Notes: generated from the letters alone by a model not told the origin. 18,903 bases of DNA from an uncultured Methanomethylovorans sp. (GCA_937968035.1 CALBTS010000792.1:1-18903), one strand, 5' to 3'. Shown: positions 6,722-17,831, counted from the first letter of the stretch. Made by a program: numbers and translations.

Positions 6722-9700
6722 TCAAATTTCGGATTTTTCTCGATGTTCCAGAATAGCAGCATTCCACTTGCGCATTAATTCACTGAGTTTTTTTAAGGTA
6801 ACTGGTTTTGAAACATAATCATCCATTCCAGCACTAATAAAAAGTTCTCTTTCACCTTCAATAGCATGTGCTGTCATTGCAATGATAGGTATTTTATGAT
6901 CAAGAACTGCAGAACTTGTATCCCTTATTTGCCTTGTAGCCTCGATACCATCCATTTCAGGCATCTGCACATCCATGAACACTAAATCATAAGGAACTGT
7001 TTCAAGAGCTTTGATCGCTTCCTTCCCATTGGCAACAACATCGGCATTGAAACCCAATTTAATTAGCATTGCCCGCGCTACTTCCTGGTTGAACTTATCG
7101 TCCTCAACCAGTAAGATCTGTAGATTATTATCATTCTTTTGAGGTAAATGTGCTTGATCCGTTTTGTCTACGGGTTCTGCTTTGGACTGCTTTTTCAGTC
7201 TTGCTGTAAACCAGAACTCAGACCCTACTCCTTCTTCACTGAGCACACCTATCTCTCCTCCCATCTTTTCTGCCAGTCGCTTGGATATTGCAAGACCTAA
7301 GCCTGTACCTCCAAATCTACGAGTGTTCGAGGCATCTACTTGTGTGAACTTCTGGAATATCATCTCGATCTTATCTTCTGGAATGCCGATCCCAGTGTCT
7401 TTCACTGAAAATCGGATCAGGACATTTTCATCTTCGTTCGATTCCGCAGAGACGTGAATTGTCACCTCACCCCGGGAAGTGAACTTTATTGCGTTTCCAG
7501 CCAGATTGGTCAGAATCTGAAGTAGTCTGCCGGGGTCACCGCACAGCCGTGAAGGTACATCCGGTTCAACCTCGTAGAGCAGTTCCAGTCCCTTGTTATG
7601 TGCACGCAGAGCCATGGTTTCTGTAAAATCTTCCAGCAGGTCCAAAAGATCGAAGTCCAATACATCTAACTCCAGCTTATCAGCTTCGATCTTTGAAAAA
7701 TCCAGTACGTCTTCGATAATATCAAGTAATGCTTTTCCACTTTTCTGAATGATCTGTACATAATGCATTTGTTCTTCGTTCAATTCTGTATCCAGAAGTA
7801 TTTCATTAAAACCGATAACTGCATTCAGTGGGGTACGGAGCTCATGACTCATGGTCGCAAGAAATTCGGACTTAGCTATATTGGCAGATTCTGCGTCTTT
7901 TTTCGCTTTTAAAAGTGCTTCTTGGGCCTGTTTGCGGTCGGTAATGACTTCAGTATAAACTATGATCCCCCCAATTGAACCATCTGCTTCGTACCAGGGA
8001 CGACACTCCCAGCGTGTCCATTCCACTGTTCCATCGTCCTTATAATAAGGGTCATCTTCAGCACTTGAGATCTCACCAGCCAGAGCCCTTTGATGAACCT
8101 CTCTCCATTTCTGGGGCAGATCCGGAAAAACTTCATAGTGATGCTTCCCGATGATCTCCCTCTCTTTGACCTTGTAATCGTCAAGATAGCGTTGGCTGAC
8201 ATATATGTATTTCAAGTCCCGGTCATGTACAGCAACCGCGCTTCGTGTATGTTCGACGATGTAACGCAGTAAATTATGAGAATGAGTAAGAGCATTTTCC
8301 GATAACTTGCGCTCAGTGATATCAGTTACAATACCATACCACAAGGTATCTCCATCATCTTCACGTGCGGGTATGAAACGGCTTTCAATCCAAACGAATC
8401 CTTTTGCAGGATGGTCATAAAGAAACTCACTTTGCCACAGGGACAGTTTACGAGCAGATTCAATTATCTCGTCGTATATTCTTTGTTGGTCTTCAGGCAA
8501 TAGTCTATTCTTGATCGAAGACACATCTTTTGCTAGTTCTTCCGGAGTTAAGCCATAAACTTCCCTTATGGCACGGCTAGCATAGAGAAAATATGTCAAA
8601 CCATCTGCTTTCATGCCAAACATGCAAATGGCTCCAGGTACAGTATCTGCGATTTTTGTCAGCTTGTCTTTTTCTAACATAAGTACCTCAGCCAACTGTC
8701 TGCGCTCTGTGATGTCTTGATTGACACCACAGGTTTTGATGGTTTTACCCTTTCCATCCTTAATTATATAGAACCTCACTGCCATGTGTCCTACATCGCC
8801 ATCAGCATAAAGCATTCGATGTTCCAGGTAGCGGCTTGAGTGGGGATTATCTAACTCTGATGCCTTGAGCGTTTCCTCATAAACCAGATGACGGTCTTCT
8901 GGGTGTACAAAACGGTTGGTATATTCGTCGATCGAGATCTCATAGCCGCCCATTTCCTTCGCGTTGGTACGGAATATAGCGTAAAAACTATCCGAAAAAG
9001 TAAATATACCGCTGGCAACATCCAGTTCCCAATGGCCCATTTTTGCAATGTTCAGGGCATTGGACAACTGCCGCTCACTTTTCAGCAATCTCTCCTCTTG
9101 AAGCTTGCGTTCTGTGATGTCAGTGGAAGTTCCACAGAGGGCAATAGCATGTCCTGTTTCATTGCGCACTACCTGCGTACGGCAGTCCATTATTATTTCA
9201 CGGCCGTCAGCAGTTTTGTTCACCATCTCTCCATGCCATTGTCCATTTAGAAGTGTTTCTCTCAGGATTTCCTGTTGGGTTGCACCACTTTCAGGATCAT
9301 CACCAAATTTCTTCGTAGATTTACCAGCGAGCTCTTCCTGTGAGTAACCTAGAGCTTTTGCTTCCGCATTGTTGACATAAGTTATGGTGCCATTCAGGTC
9401 GGTGACTGTCACACAATCAGTTATCTGGTCAAGCACAAGGGATTGTAACTGCAATTGCTCTTTAGCCTGTTTTTCAGATGTGATATCAATTCCTACACTA
9501 AACATCTCTATTATGTGCCCTTCTGGATCATATAAAGGACTGTTAGACCATGAGATCCAAACTCTTCTTCCGTCTTTGCACATGTTCTGGTTGATGTTAT
9601 TCTCATACTTTTCAGGATGCTCAAAAATCTCGCTCATGAGAGATGAAAGGGTGCGTCCGGTAACCTCTTGTTCAGGTACGATAGTGCCTATGACGTTCCT

Positions 9701-11731
9701 GCCTGTGATCTCCTCTTCACTGTATCCGAAAAAGCGCTGTCCGAAATCGTTGAGGAACAGCACTTCTCCTTGAAGGTTCCATTTAAGAATGATGCTGTGG
9801 GATTTCTGCACCAGGTCACGATACTTCTCTTCACTTAAGGCCAATGCATTCTCCATCTGCTTCCTTTGAGTTATGTCCAGTGCAGTAAAGGTCACACCTT
9901 TTGAGATATCATAGTTGTCTATAGGAGTTGAACTCAGCAAAATATCGATAATGGTCCCATCTTTGCGCTTCCATCGTGTTTCAACTGCACCGATCCCTTT
10001 TTGTGATAACTGCCGATACTTCTCGATCCCAACATTGTCATATTCTTCCTGAGTAGGGTATAGCATGCGAGCATTGGATCCGATCAGTTCACTGGAGCTA
10101 TATCCTGTCATTTCAGATATTCGATAGTTCACATATTTTAATACACGATCTTCAACAACTCCAATTCCAGTGGGTGAAGCTCTGAAAATGCTTTCCAGTT
10201 TTTCTTTATTTTGTTTTACTTCGGCCTGTATCTTCCTTTGCATCAATGTCTGAGCAATGCTGTCAGCAAGCTTTTCAAAGAGGGCAATGAGTTTTTTTGT
10301 GAACATTCCTTTGCGCGGATCATTCAGCTGGATCAATCCCAATGTTTCTCCATGGACGTATAATGGGATCAATGCAACTGACTCGTAGCCTTCACCATTG
10401 CAGCGGTCACGGGTACGCGCCAGTCTATCCGATTCATTAGTATTGGATAAAAGTTCAGAGGTTGAGTTTGTCCAGAAACTTCCATGTGACGTAAAAAAGG
10501 GGAGAATCGCATCGAAACGTCTGCAAATTACGTTTCCGCACATGCACTCCAGAACAGGGTTGCCAACACTATCCTTGATGATCTGACCGCTGAGATCGTG
10601 GGTGCAAAGGGAATTCTCAAGTCTAACAAAGCTTTCCGGGAAGCCCAATGTTTGGTAATAAGGATAGTCATCTCCCTCTTTCAACCTAATGCCAACTGCC
10701 TTACAATTTGAGATATCATGGAATTTTTGAATAATATCATGCAGTAATTCATCAAAACCATTAGGTTGATCAAAAATCTTAAGCAGATCCAATAGAATTG
10801 CACTTTCTTTTTCTCTTTCCTTACGTTCTGTGATATCACGGCCGAAACAGACAAGTTTTCCAGTGTCCACATTGAGAAACGTAACAGATACCTCTACATC
10901 AAATATGCTGCCATCCTTTCTGAAGTGCCGTGTCTCGAATATTTCATACCCTTTCTGGATGATCCGTTCTATACGTTCTAAGGTTTCAGACTGTTCCTCT
11001 AACGCATCAATATCAGAAATATGCAATTTCAGAAGTTCTTCACGAGAATAACCAGACATTTGGCAGTAAGCTTCGTTAACTTCGATTATTGAACCGTCTG
11101 TTTCAACTACCCAAAAACCATCTGCTGTTGTTTGCAGGATAGCACGTAGATATTGCTCTTGTTCTTGATTTTTCTGTTCAGTTTTTCTGCGTTCTTCTTC
11201 CAGGCCGATCGCAGATGCAATTATCCCAATTAGTCTTTTGTCATCAGCCTTAGGCTCAAGATCATCCTGGTATACAGCACATATAGAGCCTACGAAAGAT
11301 GTGCCACATCTTACAGGATGACCAAGATATGTTTTTAATGAATATTTTGCCACGTTCGGATCGGTTACTGCATAATGGGTCTTAGGGAGGTTGCACACGA
11401 CAAATGGACCAATTATACCATTGTGGATAACGTCATAACAAATATGGCCATCAGGTTTGTCCCTGGGGTTGTAATCCTGCGGCACATTCCACTGTCCGCA
11501 GGAGAACAGCATGTCATTTTCCAGACGGTTATAAACGGCGCACGTTGCCCCTAAAAGCCTGCCACATAGCTCTGTAAGCAGCTGAATGTTAATATCGAAG
11601 TTCTCCCCGAGACGCAACAGACATTGATTTATCTCATTAAGGCATGAAAGATAATTGTGATCATCTTTCTCTATTATCTCCTCTTCTCCAGATAAGTCTG
11701 AAAAACCCTGGCTCAGAGATTCACTCTCCAT
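6722..11731 (-). CDS. Giant soluble hybrid sensor histidine kinase A (2 GAF, 7 PAS, HisKA, HATPase, REC)
   Basis: A 1669-residue cytoplasmic sensor kinase with no membrane segment. Domain order from the ATG at 11731: GAF (about 27-187), PAS1 (193-304), a second GAF with conserved cysteines (310-500), PAS2-PAS7 (507-624, 632-755, 761-876, 884-1011, 1020-1142, 1148-1267), a short coiled coil, HisKA (1286-1352; phosphoacceptor His1296 in SHELRTP), HATPase (1402-1525; N box Asn1413, G boxes DTGIGIP at 1445-1451 and GGTGLG at 1474-1479), and a receiver (1537-1657; phospho-Asp1587 in [11 protein letters not shown]). Seven DIT.RK-type PAS exit motifs confirm the PAS count. It has no HPt and no output domain, so phosphate must pass to a separate HPt, perhaps that of kinase B. 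The reading frame also extends to a TTG at 11755. The ATG was preferred because neither start has a Shine-Dalgarno. The ligand is unknown; heme-binding GAF kinases of Methanosarcina (MsmS type) are a precedent. Confidence 0.92.
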   Translation of the reverse strand: MESESLSQGFSDLSGEEEIIEKDDHNYLSCLNEINQCLLRLGENFDINIQLLTELCGRLLGATCAVYNRLENDMLFSCGQWNVPQDYNPRDKPDGHICYDVIHNGIIGPFVVCNLPKTHYAVTDPNVAKYSLKTYLGHPVRCGTSFVGSICAVYQDDLEPKADDKRLIGIIASAIGLEEERRKTEQKNQEQEQYLRAILQTTADGFWVVETDGSIIEVNEAYCQMSGYSREELLKLHISDIDALEEQSETLERIERIIQKGYEIFETRHFRKDGSIFDVEVSVTFLNVDTGKLVCFGRDITERKEREKESAILLDLLKIFDQPNGFDELLHDIIQKFHDISNCKAVGIRLKEGDDYPYYQTLGFPESFVRLENSLCTHDLSGQIIKDSVGNPVLECMCGNVICRRFDAILPFFTSHGSFWTNSTSELLSNTNESDRLARTRDRCNGEGYESVALIPLYVHGETLGLIQLNDPRKGMFTKKLIALFEKLADSIAQTLMQRKIQAEVKQNKEKLESIFRASPTGIGVVEDRVLKYVNYRISEMTGYSSSELIGSNARMLYPTQEEYDNVGIEKYRQLSQKGIGAVETRWKRKDGTIIDILLSSTPIDNYDISKGVTFTALDITQRKQMENALALSEEKYRDLVQKSHSIILKWNLQGEVLFLNDFGQRFFGYSEEEITGRNVIGTIVPEQEVTGRTLSSLMSEIFEHPEKYENNINQNMCKDGRRVWISWSNSPLYDPEGHIIEMFSVGIDITSEKQAKEQLQLQSLVLDQITDCVTVTDLNGTITYVNNAEAKALGYSQEELAGKSTKKFGDDPESGATQQEILRETLLNGQWHGEMVNKTADGREIIMDCRTQVVRNETGHAIALCGTSTDITERKLQEERLLKSERQLSNALNIAKMGHWELDVASGIFTFSDSFYAIFRTNAKEMGGYEISIDEYTNRFVHPEDRHLVYEETLKASELDNPHSSRYLEHRMLYADGDVGHMAVRFYIIKDGKGKTIKTCGVNQDITERRQLAEVLMLEKDKLTKIADTVPGAICMFGMKADGLTYFLYASRAIREVYGLTPEELAKDVSSIKNRLLPEDQQRIYDEIIESARKLSLWQSEFLYDHPAKGFVWIESRFIPAREDDGDTLWYGIVTDITERKLSENALTHSHNLLRYIVEHTRSAVAVHDRDLKYIYVSQRYLDDYKVKEREIIGKHHYEVFPDLPQKWREVHQRALAGEISSAEDDPYYKDDGTVEWTRWECRPWYEADGSIGGIIVYTEVITDRKQAQEALLKAKKDAESANIAKSEFLATMSHELRTPLNAVIGFNEILLDTELNEEQMHYVQIIQKSGKALLDIIEDVLDFSKIEADKLELDVLDFDLLDLLEDFTETMALRAHNKGLELLYEVEPDVPSRLCGDPGRLLQILTNLAGNAIKFTSRGEVTIHVSAESNEDENVLIRFSVKDTGIGIPEDKIEMIFQKFTQVDASNTRRFGGTGLGLAISKRLAEKMGGEIGVLSEEGVGSEFWFTARLKKQSKAEPVDKTDQAHLPQKNDNNLQILLVEDDKFNQEVARAMLIKLGFNADVVANGKEAIKALETVPYDLVFMDVQMPEMDGIEATRQIRDTSSAVLDHKIPIIAMTAHAIEGERELFISAGMDDYVSKPVTLKKLSELMRKWNAAILEHREKSEI

Positions 11732-11810
11732 TCTTTTATCATATGCTTCATGCAATAGTCCATTTGTGTACTATCAGTATTGTTCATGATGAATAAATCT
11801 GTGTTGGCTG

Positions 11811-11825
11811 TTATAAAATATTTAT
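11811..11825 (-). promoter_or_regulatory. Candidate TATA box of kinase A
   Basis: The minus strand reads ATAAATATTTTATAA. A start about 26 bases downstream, near 11789, would give a leader of about 58 bases to the ATG at 11731. The surrounding DNA is so AT-rich that other positions are possible. Confidence 0.3.
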
Positions 11826-11983
11826 CATAGGTTAATTGTTGAAACTGTATTCTTATAATCCAGATTGTAATCTATTTTTATGTATAATTATATATCTATT
11901 TTTATATCTATACGCATTTTCTTATCTGATAATTTTTATTTATGATCTAGTAAAAGCAATAGATCTCTTCCTCTCTGCACAGG

Positions 11984-12006
11984 CCATTTAACTTCTCTTT
12001 AAATGG
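11984..12006. repeat. Inverted repeat with 8-bp arms
   Basis: CCATTTAA (11984-11991) and TTAAATGG (11999-12006) flank a 7-base spacer. It could be an operator or a small hairpin. It shares bases with the outer helix of the neighbouring nested repeat, so the two folds would be alternatives. Confidence 0.35.
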
Positions 12007-12079
12007 TTATCTGACGACGGATCTTTGCTAATAAGAATTGATGGAACTATGTTCTTTAGACCCTATTAGCCCTTAACCA
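12004..12079. other. Nested inverted repeats, possible structured RNA
   Basis: TGGTTA (12004-12009) pairs with TAACCA (12074-12079). Inside it GCTAATA (12027-12033) pairs with TATTAGC (12064-12070). Two coaxial-style helices would close a loop of about 30 bases. Local GC is higher than in the flanking DNA. No RNA family is recognised and the strand is undecided. Confidence 0.22.
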
Positions 12080-12131
12080 CTTGTAGGTCAATTATATCTT
12101 CGCAACGATCGATCAAATACTCAACTGATAA

Positions 12132-12139
12132 TTTATATA
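12132..12139 (+). promoter_or_regulatory. TATA box of kinase B
   Basis: TTTATATA is a perfect archaeal consensus. The predicted start is near 12161, leaving a leader of about 103 bases before the ATG at 12265. The start falls inside the dyad at 12158-12181. Confidence 0.45.
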
Positions 12140-12157
12140 TATAATATGTGTGCTATT

Positions 12158-12181
12158 TAATTATAACACGTCTTATAATTA
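12158..12181. promoter_or_regulatory. Candidate operator: dyad with 9-bp arms on the kinase B start site
   Basis: The left arm TAATTATAA (12158-12166) and the right arm TTATAATTA (12173-12181) are perfect reverse complements around the 6-base spacer CACGTC. Placed over the predicted transcription start, a dimeric protein bound here would block kinase B transcription. AT-rich composition lowers the weight of the match. Confidence 0.4.
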
Positions 12182-12264
12182 TCAATTCAAAATTAATTAC
12201 ACAGCTGATCGGCCAATGAACACGGTGGACAAAGGGGTCACAGAAGAAACGTGAAGGATAATAG

Positions 12265-15200
12265 ATGAAAGAGAACTTAGAATCAAGTACTCAAGAAATC
12301 TCTTTCTTGCCAGTACAAGATGGTGATCCAGTCAAAAGTGTGGATGATTTACATAAAGGCATAGCTGAAATAAACAAGTTTGAAGATGGATCACTTCTCA
12401 GAGAGAAACGACTAAAAAGTCTTGTCGAAATCCTGCACGCCAGATATGGCTCGGTCCAAGAGTACCTTGACTTTGCCCTTGAGAAGGCAATTGAGCTAAC
12501 AGGTAGCAAATTCGGATATCTGCATTATTACAGCGAAGAAAGAAAGGAATTCACTCTGAACACGTGGTCCAGAGGGGTAATGAAGGGATGTGAGGTTGCT
12601 GATCCGCAGACCGTTTACAGGCTGGCTGATGCAGGTATCTGGGGAGAAGCTGTCAGGCAGCGCAAGTCTATCATAATAAATGATCTTAGTGTCCCCGGCC
12701 TTCTAAAAAAAGGGTATCCTCAGGGTCATGTTCAGCTACACAGATTTATGACGGTGCCTATTTTCCGAAACAACAAAATAGTAGCTGTTGCCGGGGTTGC
12801 AAACAAAGGATCAGATTATAAGGAAGTAGATGAGCTACAACTAACTTTGCTCATGGACTCTATGTGGAAAATAATAGGGCAGATGGGTGCTGAAGAAGCA
12901 ATGCGCGAGAGTGAGGATAAATATCGCAGCTTATTTGAGAACGCCCTTAGTGCTGTGGCGATCCACAAAATTATCCTGGATGACTGCGGTAAGCCCATTG
13001 ACTATGTTTTCTTGGAAGCGAATGAAGCCTTTGAGAGGCATACAGGACTCAAAGTCGAGGAAGTTGTTGGAAAGTGCGCAAGTGAGATTCTTCATGGTAT
13101 AGAAAGAACATCTTTTATTGAAATATATGGTGATGTTGCACTTAACGGCACACCTGTTAATTTTGAAATGTTCTCCGATCCATTGCAGCGATACTATAGC
13201 ATTAGTGCTTATCAGGTAAACAGAGGGATCTTTGCAACGGTCTTTCAGGACATAACTGAGCGCAAAAACGCAGATGAACTGCTAAAGGAAAGTGAACAAC
13301 GTTTCAGAAGGTTAGCAGAAAATGCTGAAGATATGATCTATCGCTATGAATTCTCTCCTAAAAGGGGGTTCACCTATGTTAGTCCAGCTTCAACCATTAT
13401 CACAGGTTATACGCCTGAAGAGCATTATGAAGATCCTGACCTGGGATTAAAACTAGTACATCCAGATGATGTTCATATCCTCGAAAGCTTATCGGAGGCA
13501 GATCTCAATGATAGAACTACTGTAGTCCTCCGCTGGATACGAAAAGATGGTCAAATTATTTGGACCGAGCAGAAAAATTTCTTCATACATGATGACACTG
13601 GAGATCTGGTTGCCCTGGAAGGTATAGCCAGAGACATCACTGGGCGTAAAAGGACTGAGATCTATCACGAGATGGGAACTGAGGTTCTGCGTATTCTCAA
13701 TGAGCCAAACGATCTACATGATTCGATGCGGAATGTCATTTCCACTTTGAAGAGATCTACTGGAGTAGATGCTGTAGGCATTCGCCTGAAAGATGGGGAT
13801 GATTATCCATATATTGCAAGTGAAGGATTCACTACGGATTTTCTGGAGTTGGAAAACTCACTGGTCTTACGTGATAAAGAAGGAGGCCTCTGCCGAGACT
13901 GTAAAGGCAATGTTAAATTGGAATGTACATGTGGACTCGTTATTTCCGGCTGTACCGATCCCTGTGACCCCCTTTTCACAAGGGGTGGAAGCTGCTGGAC
14001 CAATGATTCTTCCCCACTTCTTGAGATCCCGCAGGAACAGGACATTCGGTTGCATCCACGCAACCAATGTATCCATCAAGGATATGCCTCCGTGGCACTT
14101 GTACCCATCCGAATGAAAAATGAGATCGTGGGTCTGATCCACTTTAGTGACAAAAGGATAGGGTGTTTTTCTTCAGATGCGATCGAGCAGCTTGAAACTA
14201 TTGCATCGCATATCGGAGAAGCTTTAATGCGCCGCCTTGCTGAAAATGAACTGATCCAAAGCCAGGAAAAATATCGTTTACTTTCAGACGTATCTTTTGA
14301 GGGCATTGTGATACATGAAAATGGTGTAGCCCTTGAAATCAATGAAGCACTGGTCTGCATAACTGGGTATTCGCGTGATGAATTATTAGGGAAGGACGTA
14401 GTACCACTCATTATCCATCCTGATGATCATGGTACGATCGAACAGAAGATGGCCGAAAAAACCACAAAACCATATGAGGTGCGTTGTGTAAGAAAAGACG
14501 GGTCAATAATATCTGTTGAAGTAGAAAGTTTGAATTATACACGTAATGGAAGACATTTGCGTGTTTCAGCAGTGCGCGACATAACTGAACGAAAGAAGAA
14601 CGAAGAAGCTCTGGAGATCAGCAATTTATATAACCAATCTTTGATCGCAGCTATTCCTGATCTGATATTCGTGCTGGATGAAAGAGGAGTATTTATTGAT
14701 TACAAAGCAGCAGATGATAAAGACCTGGCAATGCCAAAAGAATTGTTTTTGAACAAGAATATATTTGAAGTATTACAAAAAAAGCTGGCTTTCAAGGTTA
14801 AAAAAGGTATCGAAGAAGTTCTAAATGGACGATCTGCAAAAGCAATTGAATATCAGATCCCTATTGAAGGTGAAATCAAGTATTTTGAATGCAAACTGGC
14901 CTCTTTTGGAAAAGATAAAGTTATTTCAGTGGTTCGAGATATCACCGATCGTAAAAAAGCCGAGCAGAAAATTGAAAATGAAAGATCTCTCTTAGAGGGC
15001 CTTCTTGATTCAATACCAGATATAATCTTTTTTAAGGACCTTAATGGAACATACCTGGGTTGTAATCCTGAGTGTTCACGCTTTATGGGCAGGGAAAGGA
15101 GCCAGATAATAGGCAAGAAGGACTATGATATTTTCAGTAAGGAACTTGCTGAATCTTTCCGAATGAATGACTCTATTATGCTGGAAGAAGGGAAAGCCAG

Positions 15201-17772
15201 GCACAATGAAGAATGGATCGAGTACCCGGATGGTAAACGGATCTTGGTTGATACGATCAAAGCACCCTTGAAAAACTCTGAGGGAGAAACCATCGGGTTG
15301 GTAGGTGTAGGTCGTGATGTAACATCTGACCGGCGTGTGGAACAGATCATTAAGGAACTTAACCTTCTGAATCAATCAACTCTTGATTCTCTGGATGCTA
15401 ATATTTGTGTACTGGATGAAACAGGCAATATCATTAAGACGAACAAATCATGGAAGGATTTTGCTATTGAGAATTCGGCAGACATTGAAAAGGTGAGCGA
15501 GGGGACAAATTACATCCAGGTTGCAAAAAATTCTGTTGGCAAGGATAGTGATCTGGGCCGGCAGTTTGCAAAGGGGATAGAAGATGTAATGATGGGGTCA
15601 AGTGAGGAATTTGACTTTGAATATCCATGTCATTCGCCAGAAGAAAATAGATGGTTCATTGGAAAAGTTCGTCCCTTTGAAGGTACAGAATCTTTTCCCC
15701 GCAAGGTCGTAATATCGCATATAAATATCACTGAACGTAAAATTGCTGAGGAGAAATTAAAGGAATATGCATCTAAGCTCCAAAGAAAAAATCTGGAACT
15801 GGACAATGCCCTTCTAAGAGCAGAGGATTCTACCAGAGCCAAGAGTGAGTTCCTGGCCAACATGTCTCATGAGATACGCACACCTATGAACGGGGTGATA
15901 GGCATGACCAGTCTGCTTATGGACACTGAACTTAGTGAAGAGCAGCAACATTATGTTGAAACTATACAGACCAGCGGAGAGTTATTGATCAATCTTATAA
16001 ATGACATATTGGATTTCTCCAAGATAGAAGCTGGCAAGTTAGAGCTGGAAGTCCTGGATTTTGATCTGAGCGATATGCTTGATGACTTTGCTTCAATGCT
16101 GGCTGTACGGGCTCACGATAAAGGATTGGAGTTCATCTGCGCATATGGACCAGATGTTCCTGCCCATATCAGGGGCGATCCCAGCCGTTTACAGCAAATT
16201 TTGATGAATTTGACAGGCAATGCTATCAAATTCACAGAGAAGGGTGAAATCGTTGTTCATGTAAGGCTTTGGTCTGAAACAGAATCTGAAGCTTTGTTAC
16301 ACTTTTCTGTCAAGGATACTGGAATTGGTATCCCTGAAGATAAAATTGCCCCTCTTTTTGATACTTTCTATCAGGTGGATACATCAACGACACGAAAATA
16401 TGGAGGTACAGGTCTTGGTCTTGCTATCTCCAAACAACTTGTTGAGATGATGGGCGGAGAGATAGGTGTGCTCAGTGAAGAAGGAGTAGGGTCTGAGTTC
16501 TGGTTCACAATTCCTTTTATTAAGCATTCAGGTGCAAAGTCCAAAAGCAGTTCATTGCCTCACATAAAGGATCTACGCATACTTGTAGTGGATGACAATG
16601 CAACAAATCGTGAAATACTAAGGGTTTGGCTTTTATCTCGGGGGGCTAAAGTAGCCGAGGCTGAGAATGGTGCCACGGCACTACAAGAACTCTATAAAGC
16701 ACATAAAGACAACATTCCCTTTGATGTGGCACTTCTCGATATGCAAATGCCGGGAATGGATGGTATTACTCTTGCTCACGTGATAAAATCTGATGACAAA
16801 CTTAAAGATATTCCTCTGATGATGCTGACATCACTTGGGCAGTGGCAGGCTTCTGCTAAATTTGATAAAAGCCAGTTCATTGCCTTCATTACTAAGCCGG
16901 TAAATCATGCGGAGCTGTTTGAGAAACTGTCTTCGGTTCTCAACGAAGAGGTGAACACAACAAAGTTGCATTCATCAGCTTTGGAACATAGATCTTTTGA
17001 GAGCATAAATAAAAGTCTAAGGATCTTGCTGGCTGAAGATAATATTGTGAACCAGAAAGTCGCTCAAAGCATGTTAAAGAAAATGGGCCACAAAGTAGAT
17101 ACTGTAGCCAATGGCAAAGAAGTAATAAAAGCACTTGAGATGATCCCCTACGATCTGGTACTTATGGATGTGCAGATGCCTGAAATGGATGGTATCGAGG
17201 CTACAAAGCGCATTCGAGATCGTGTTTCATCTGTTCTCAAAAGGGATGTGCCCATAATAGCAATGACAGCACATGCTATGAAGGGTGATAGAGAGCGTTT
17301 CATTGACGCTGGAATGGATGATTACATTCCAAAACCGGTTTCAATGCAGTCATTTATAGGATTGCTCGATAGGTGGTCAAAGGAATTGAATGGAAACAGC
17401 CATGAAGTTGCCTTATCATGTAAACCAGATCAACAAACAGATATAGCTATTTTTGACAAACAAGCTTTTATGGAGAGAATTGACGGTGATATTGACCTGG
17501 CACATCAGCTAATTTCTACTTATATGAAACATACACCGCAGAAGATTGGGTCTCTGAAGGCCAGTATCGACAATGCAAATGCCGAGGAAATCATTGACCA
17601 TGCGCACAACATTAAAGGTTCGTCAGCGAACTTGGGGGGTATGGCTTTAAGTAGCATTGCCAGTGAAATGGAAAAAGCAGCCAGGGAAGGTAGAGTGAGG
17701 GAAGCTGCAGGCATGATGGCTGAAATGGAAAAACAGTTTGGTTTGCTTGTAAAGCATCTACAAGAGGTCTGA
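12265..17772 (+). CDS. Giant soluble hybrid sensor kinase B with full phosphorelay (2 GAF, 6 PAS, HisKA, HATPase, REC, REC, HPt)
   Basis: An 1835-residue cytoplasmic protein with no membrane segment. Domains in order: GAF (54-206), PAS1 (214-334), PAS2 (342-463), a cysteine-rich GAF (468-657), PAS3 (664-777), PAS4 (783-898), PAS5 (903-1024), PAS6 (1032-1160), a coiled coil (about 1160-1192), HisKA (1193-1260; His1202 in SHEIRTP), HATPase (1303-1418; Asn1319, DTGIGIP 1351-1357, GGTGLG 1380-1385), REC1 (1436-1556; Asp1492), REC2 (1584-1705; Asp1635) and HPt (about 1735-1830; His1781 in [11 protein letters not shown]). The layout matches a His-Asp-His relay, with the second receiver either a phosphate sink or a regulator. 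REC2 and the kinase core closely resemble those of kinase A, so the two are paralogues. The GAF at 468-657 has Cys543, 546, 554, 556, 563, 567, 577 and 602. The start is fixed by an in-frame TAG directly before the ATG; a weak GAAGGA lies 6 bases upstream. The next phosphate acceptor is not in the window. Confidence 0.93.
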   Translation: MKENLESSTQEISFLPVQDGDPVKSVDDLHKGIAEINKFEDGSLLREKRLKSLVEILHARYGSVQEYLDFALEKAIELTGSKFGYLHYYSEERKEFTLNTWSRGVMKGCEVADPQTVYRLADAGIWGEAVRQRKSIIINDLSVPGLLKKGYPQGHVQLHRFMTVPIFRNNKIVAVAGVANKGSDYKEVDELQLTLLMDSMWKIIGQMGAEEAMRESEDKYRSLFENALSAVAIHKIILDDCGKPIDYVFLEANEAFERHTGLKVEEVVGKCASEILHGIERTSFIEIYGDVALNGTPVNFEMFSDPLQRYYSISAYQVNRGIFATVFQDITERKNADELLKESEQRFRRLAENAEDMIYRYEFSPKRGFTYVSPASTIITGYTPEEHYEDPDLGLKLVHPDDVHILESLSEADLNDRTTVVLRWIRKDGQIIWTEQKNFFIHDDTGDLVALEGIARDITGRKRTEIYHEMGTEVLRILNEPNDLHDSMRNVISTLKRSTGVDAVGIRLKDGDDYPYIASEGFTTDFLELENSLVLRDKEGGLCRDCKGNVKLECTCGLVISGCTDPCDPLFTRGGSCWTNDSSPLLEIPQEQDIRLHPRNQCIHQGYASVALVPIRMKNEIVGLIHFSDKRIGCFSSDAIEQLETIASHIGEALMRRLAENELIQSQEKYRLLSDVSFEGIVIHENGVALEINEALVCITGYSRDELLGKDVVPLIIHPDDHGTIEQKMAEKTTKPYEVRCVRKDGSIISVEVESLNYTRNGRHLRVSAVRDITERKKNEEALEISNLYNQSLIAAIPDLIFVLDERGVFIDYKAADDKDLAMPKELFLNKNIFEVLQKKLAFKVKKGIEEVLNGRSAKAIEYQIPIEGEIKYFECKLASFGKDKVISVVRDITDRKKAEQKIENERSLLEGLLDSIPDIIFFKDLNGTYLGCNPECSRFMGRERSQIIGKKDYDIFSKELAESFRMNDSIMLEEGKARHNEEWIEYPDGKRILVDTIKAPLKNSEGETIGLVGVGRDVTSDRRVEQIIKELNLLNQSTLDSLDANICVLDETGNIIKTNKSWKDFAIENSADIEKVSEGTNYIQVAKNSVGKDSDLGRQFAKGIEDVMMGSSEEFDFEYPCHSPEENRWFIGKVRPFEGTESFPRKVVISHINITERKIAEEKLKEYASKLQRKNLELDNALLRAEDSTRAKSEFLANMSHEIRTPMNGVIGMTSLLMDTELSEEQQHYVETIQTSGELLINLINDILDFSKIEAGKLELEVLDFDLSDMLDDFASMLAVRAHDKGLEFICAYGPDVPAHIRGDPSRLQQILMNLTGNAIKFTEKGEIVVHVRLWSETESEALLHFSVKDTGIGIPEDKIAPLFDTFYQVDTSTTRKYGGTGLGLAISKQLVEMMGGEIGVLSEEGVGSEFWFTIPFIKHSGAKSKSSSLPHIKDLRILVVDDNATNREILRVWLLSRGAKVAEAENGATALQELYKAHKDNIPFDVALLDMQMPGMDGITLAHVIKSDDKLKDIPLMMLTSLGQWQASAKFDKSQFIAFITKPVNHAELFEKLSSVLNEEVNTTKLHSSALEHRSFESINKSLRILLAEDNIVNQKVAQSMLKKMGHKVDTVANGKEVIKALEMIPYDLVLMDVQMPEMDGIEATKRIRDRVSSVLKRDVPIIAMTAHAMKGDRERFIDAGMDDYIPKPVSMQSFIGLLDRWSKELNGNSHEVALSCKPDQQTDIAIFDKQAFMERIDGDIDLAHQLISTYMKHTPQKIGSLKASIDNANAEEIIDHAHNIKGSSANLGGMALSSIASEMEKAAREGRVREAAGMMAEMEKQFGLLVKHLQEV

Positions 17773-17831
17773 AATACTCAGCCTTGGCTCTGTAGAACTT
17801 TTCTTCTGAACAATAAATGAGAATAACAGAT

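Larger units (their letters stand above)
11756..12264. other. AT-rich divergent spacer between the two sensor kinases
   Basis: About 500 bases without a credible protein gene. It holds promoter-like elements for both kinases (about 11811-11830 on the minus strand, 12132-12139 on the plus strand), a TATAATTATA palindrome (11883-11892), an 8-bp-arm dyad (11984-12006), nested inverted repeats (12004-12079) and a 9-bp-arm dyad (12158-12181). The shared spacer makes coordinated control of the two kinases plausible. Confidence 0.6.

Noticed and set aside
11732..11755. TTG start that adds eight residues to kinase A
   Set aside because: TTG has no Shine-Dalgarno, and an ATG follows 24 bases later. 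It remains possible but is less likely.
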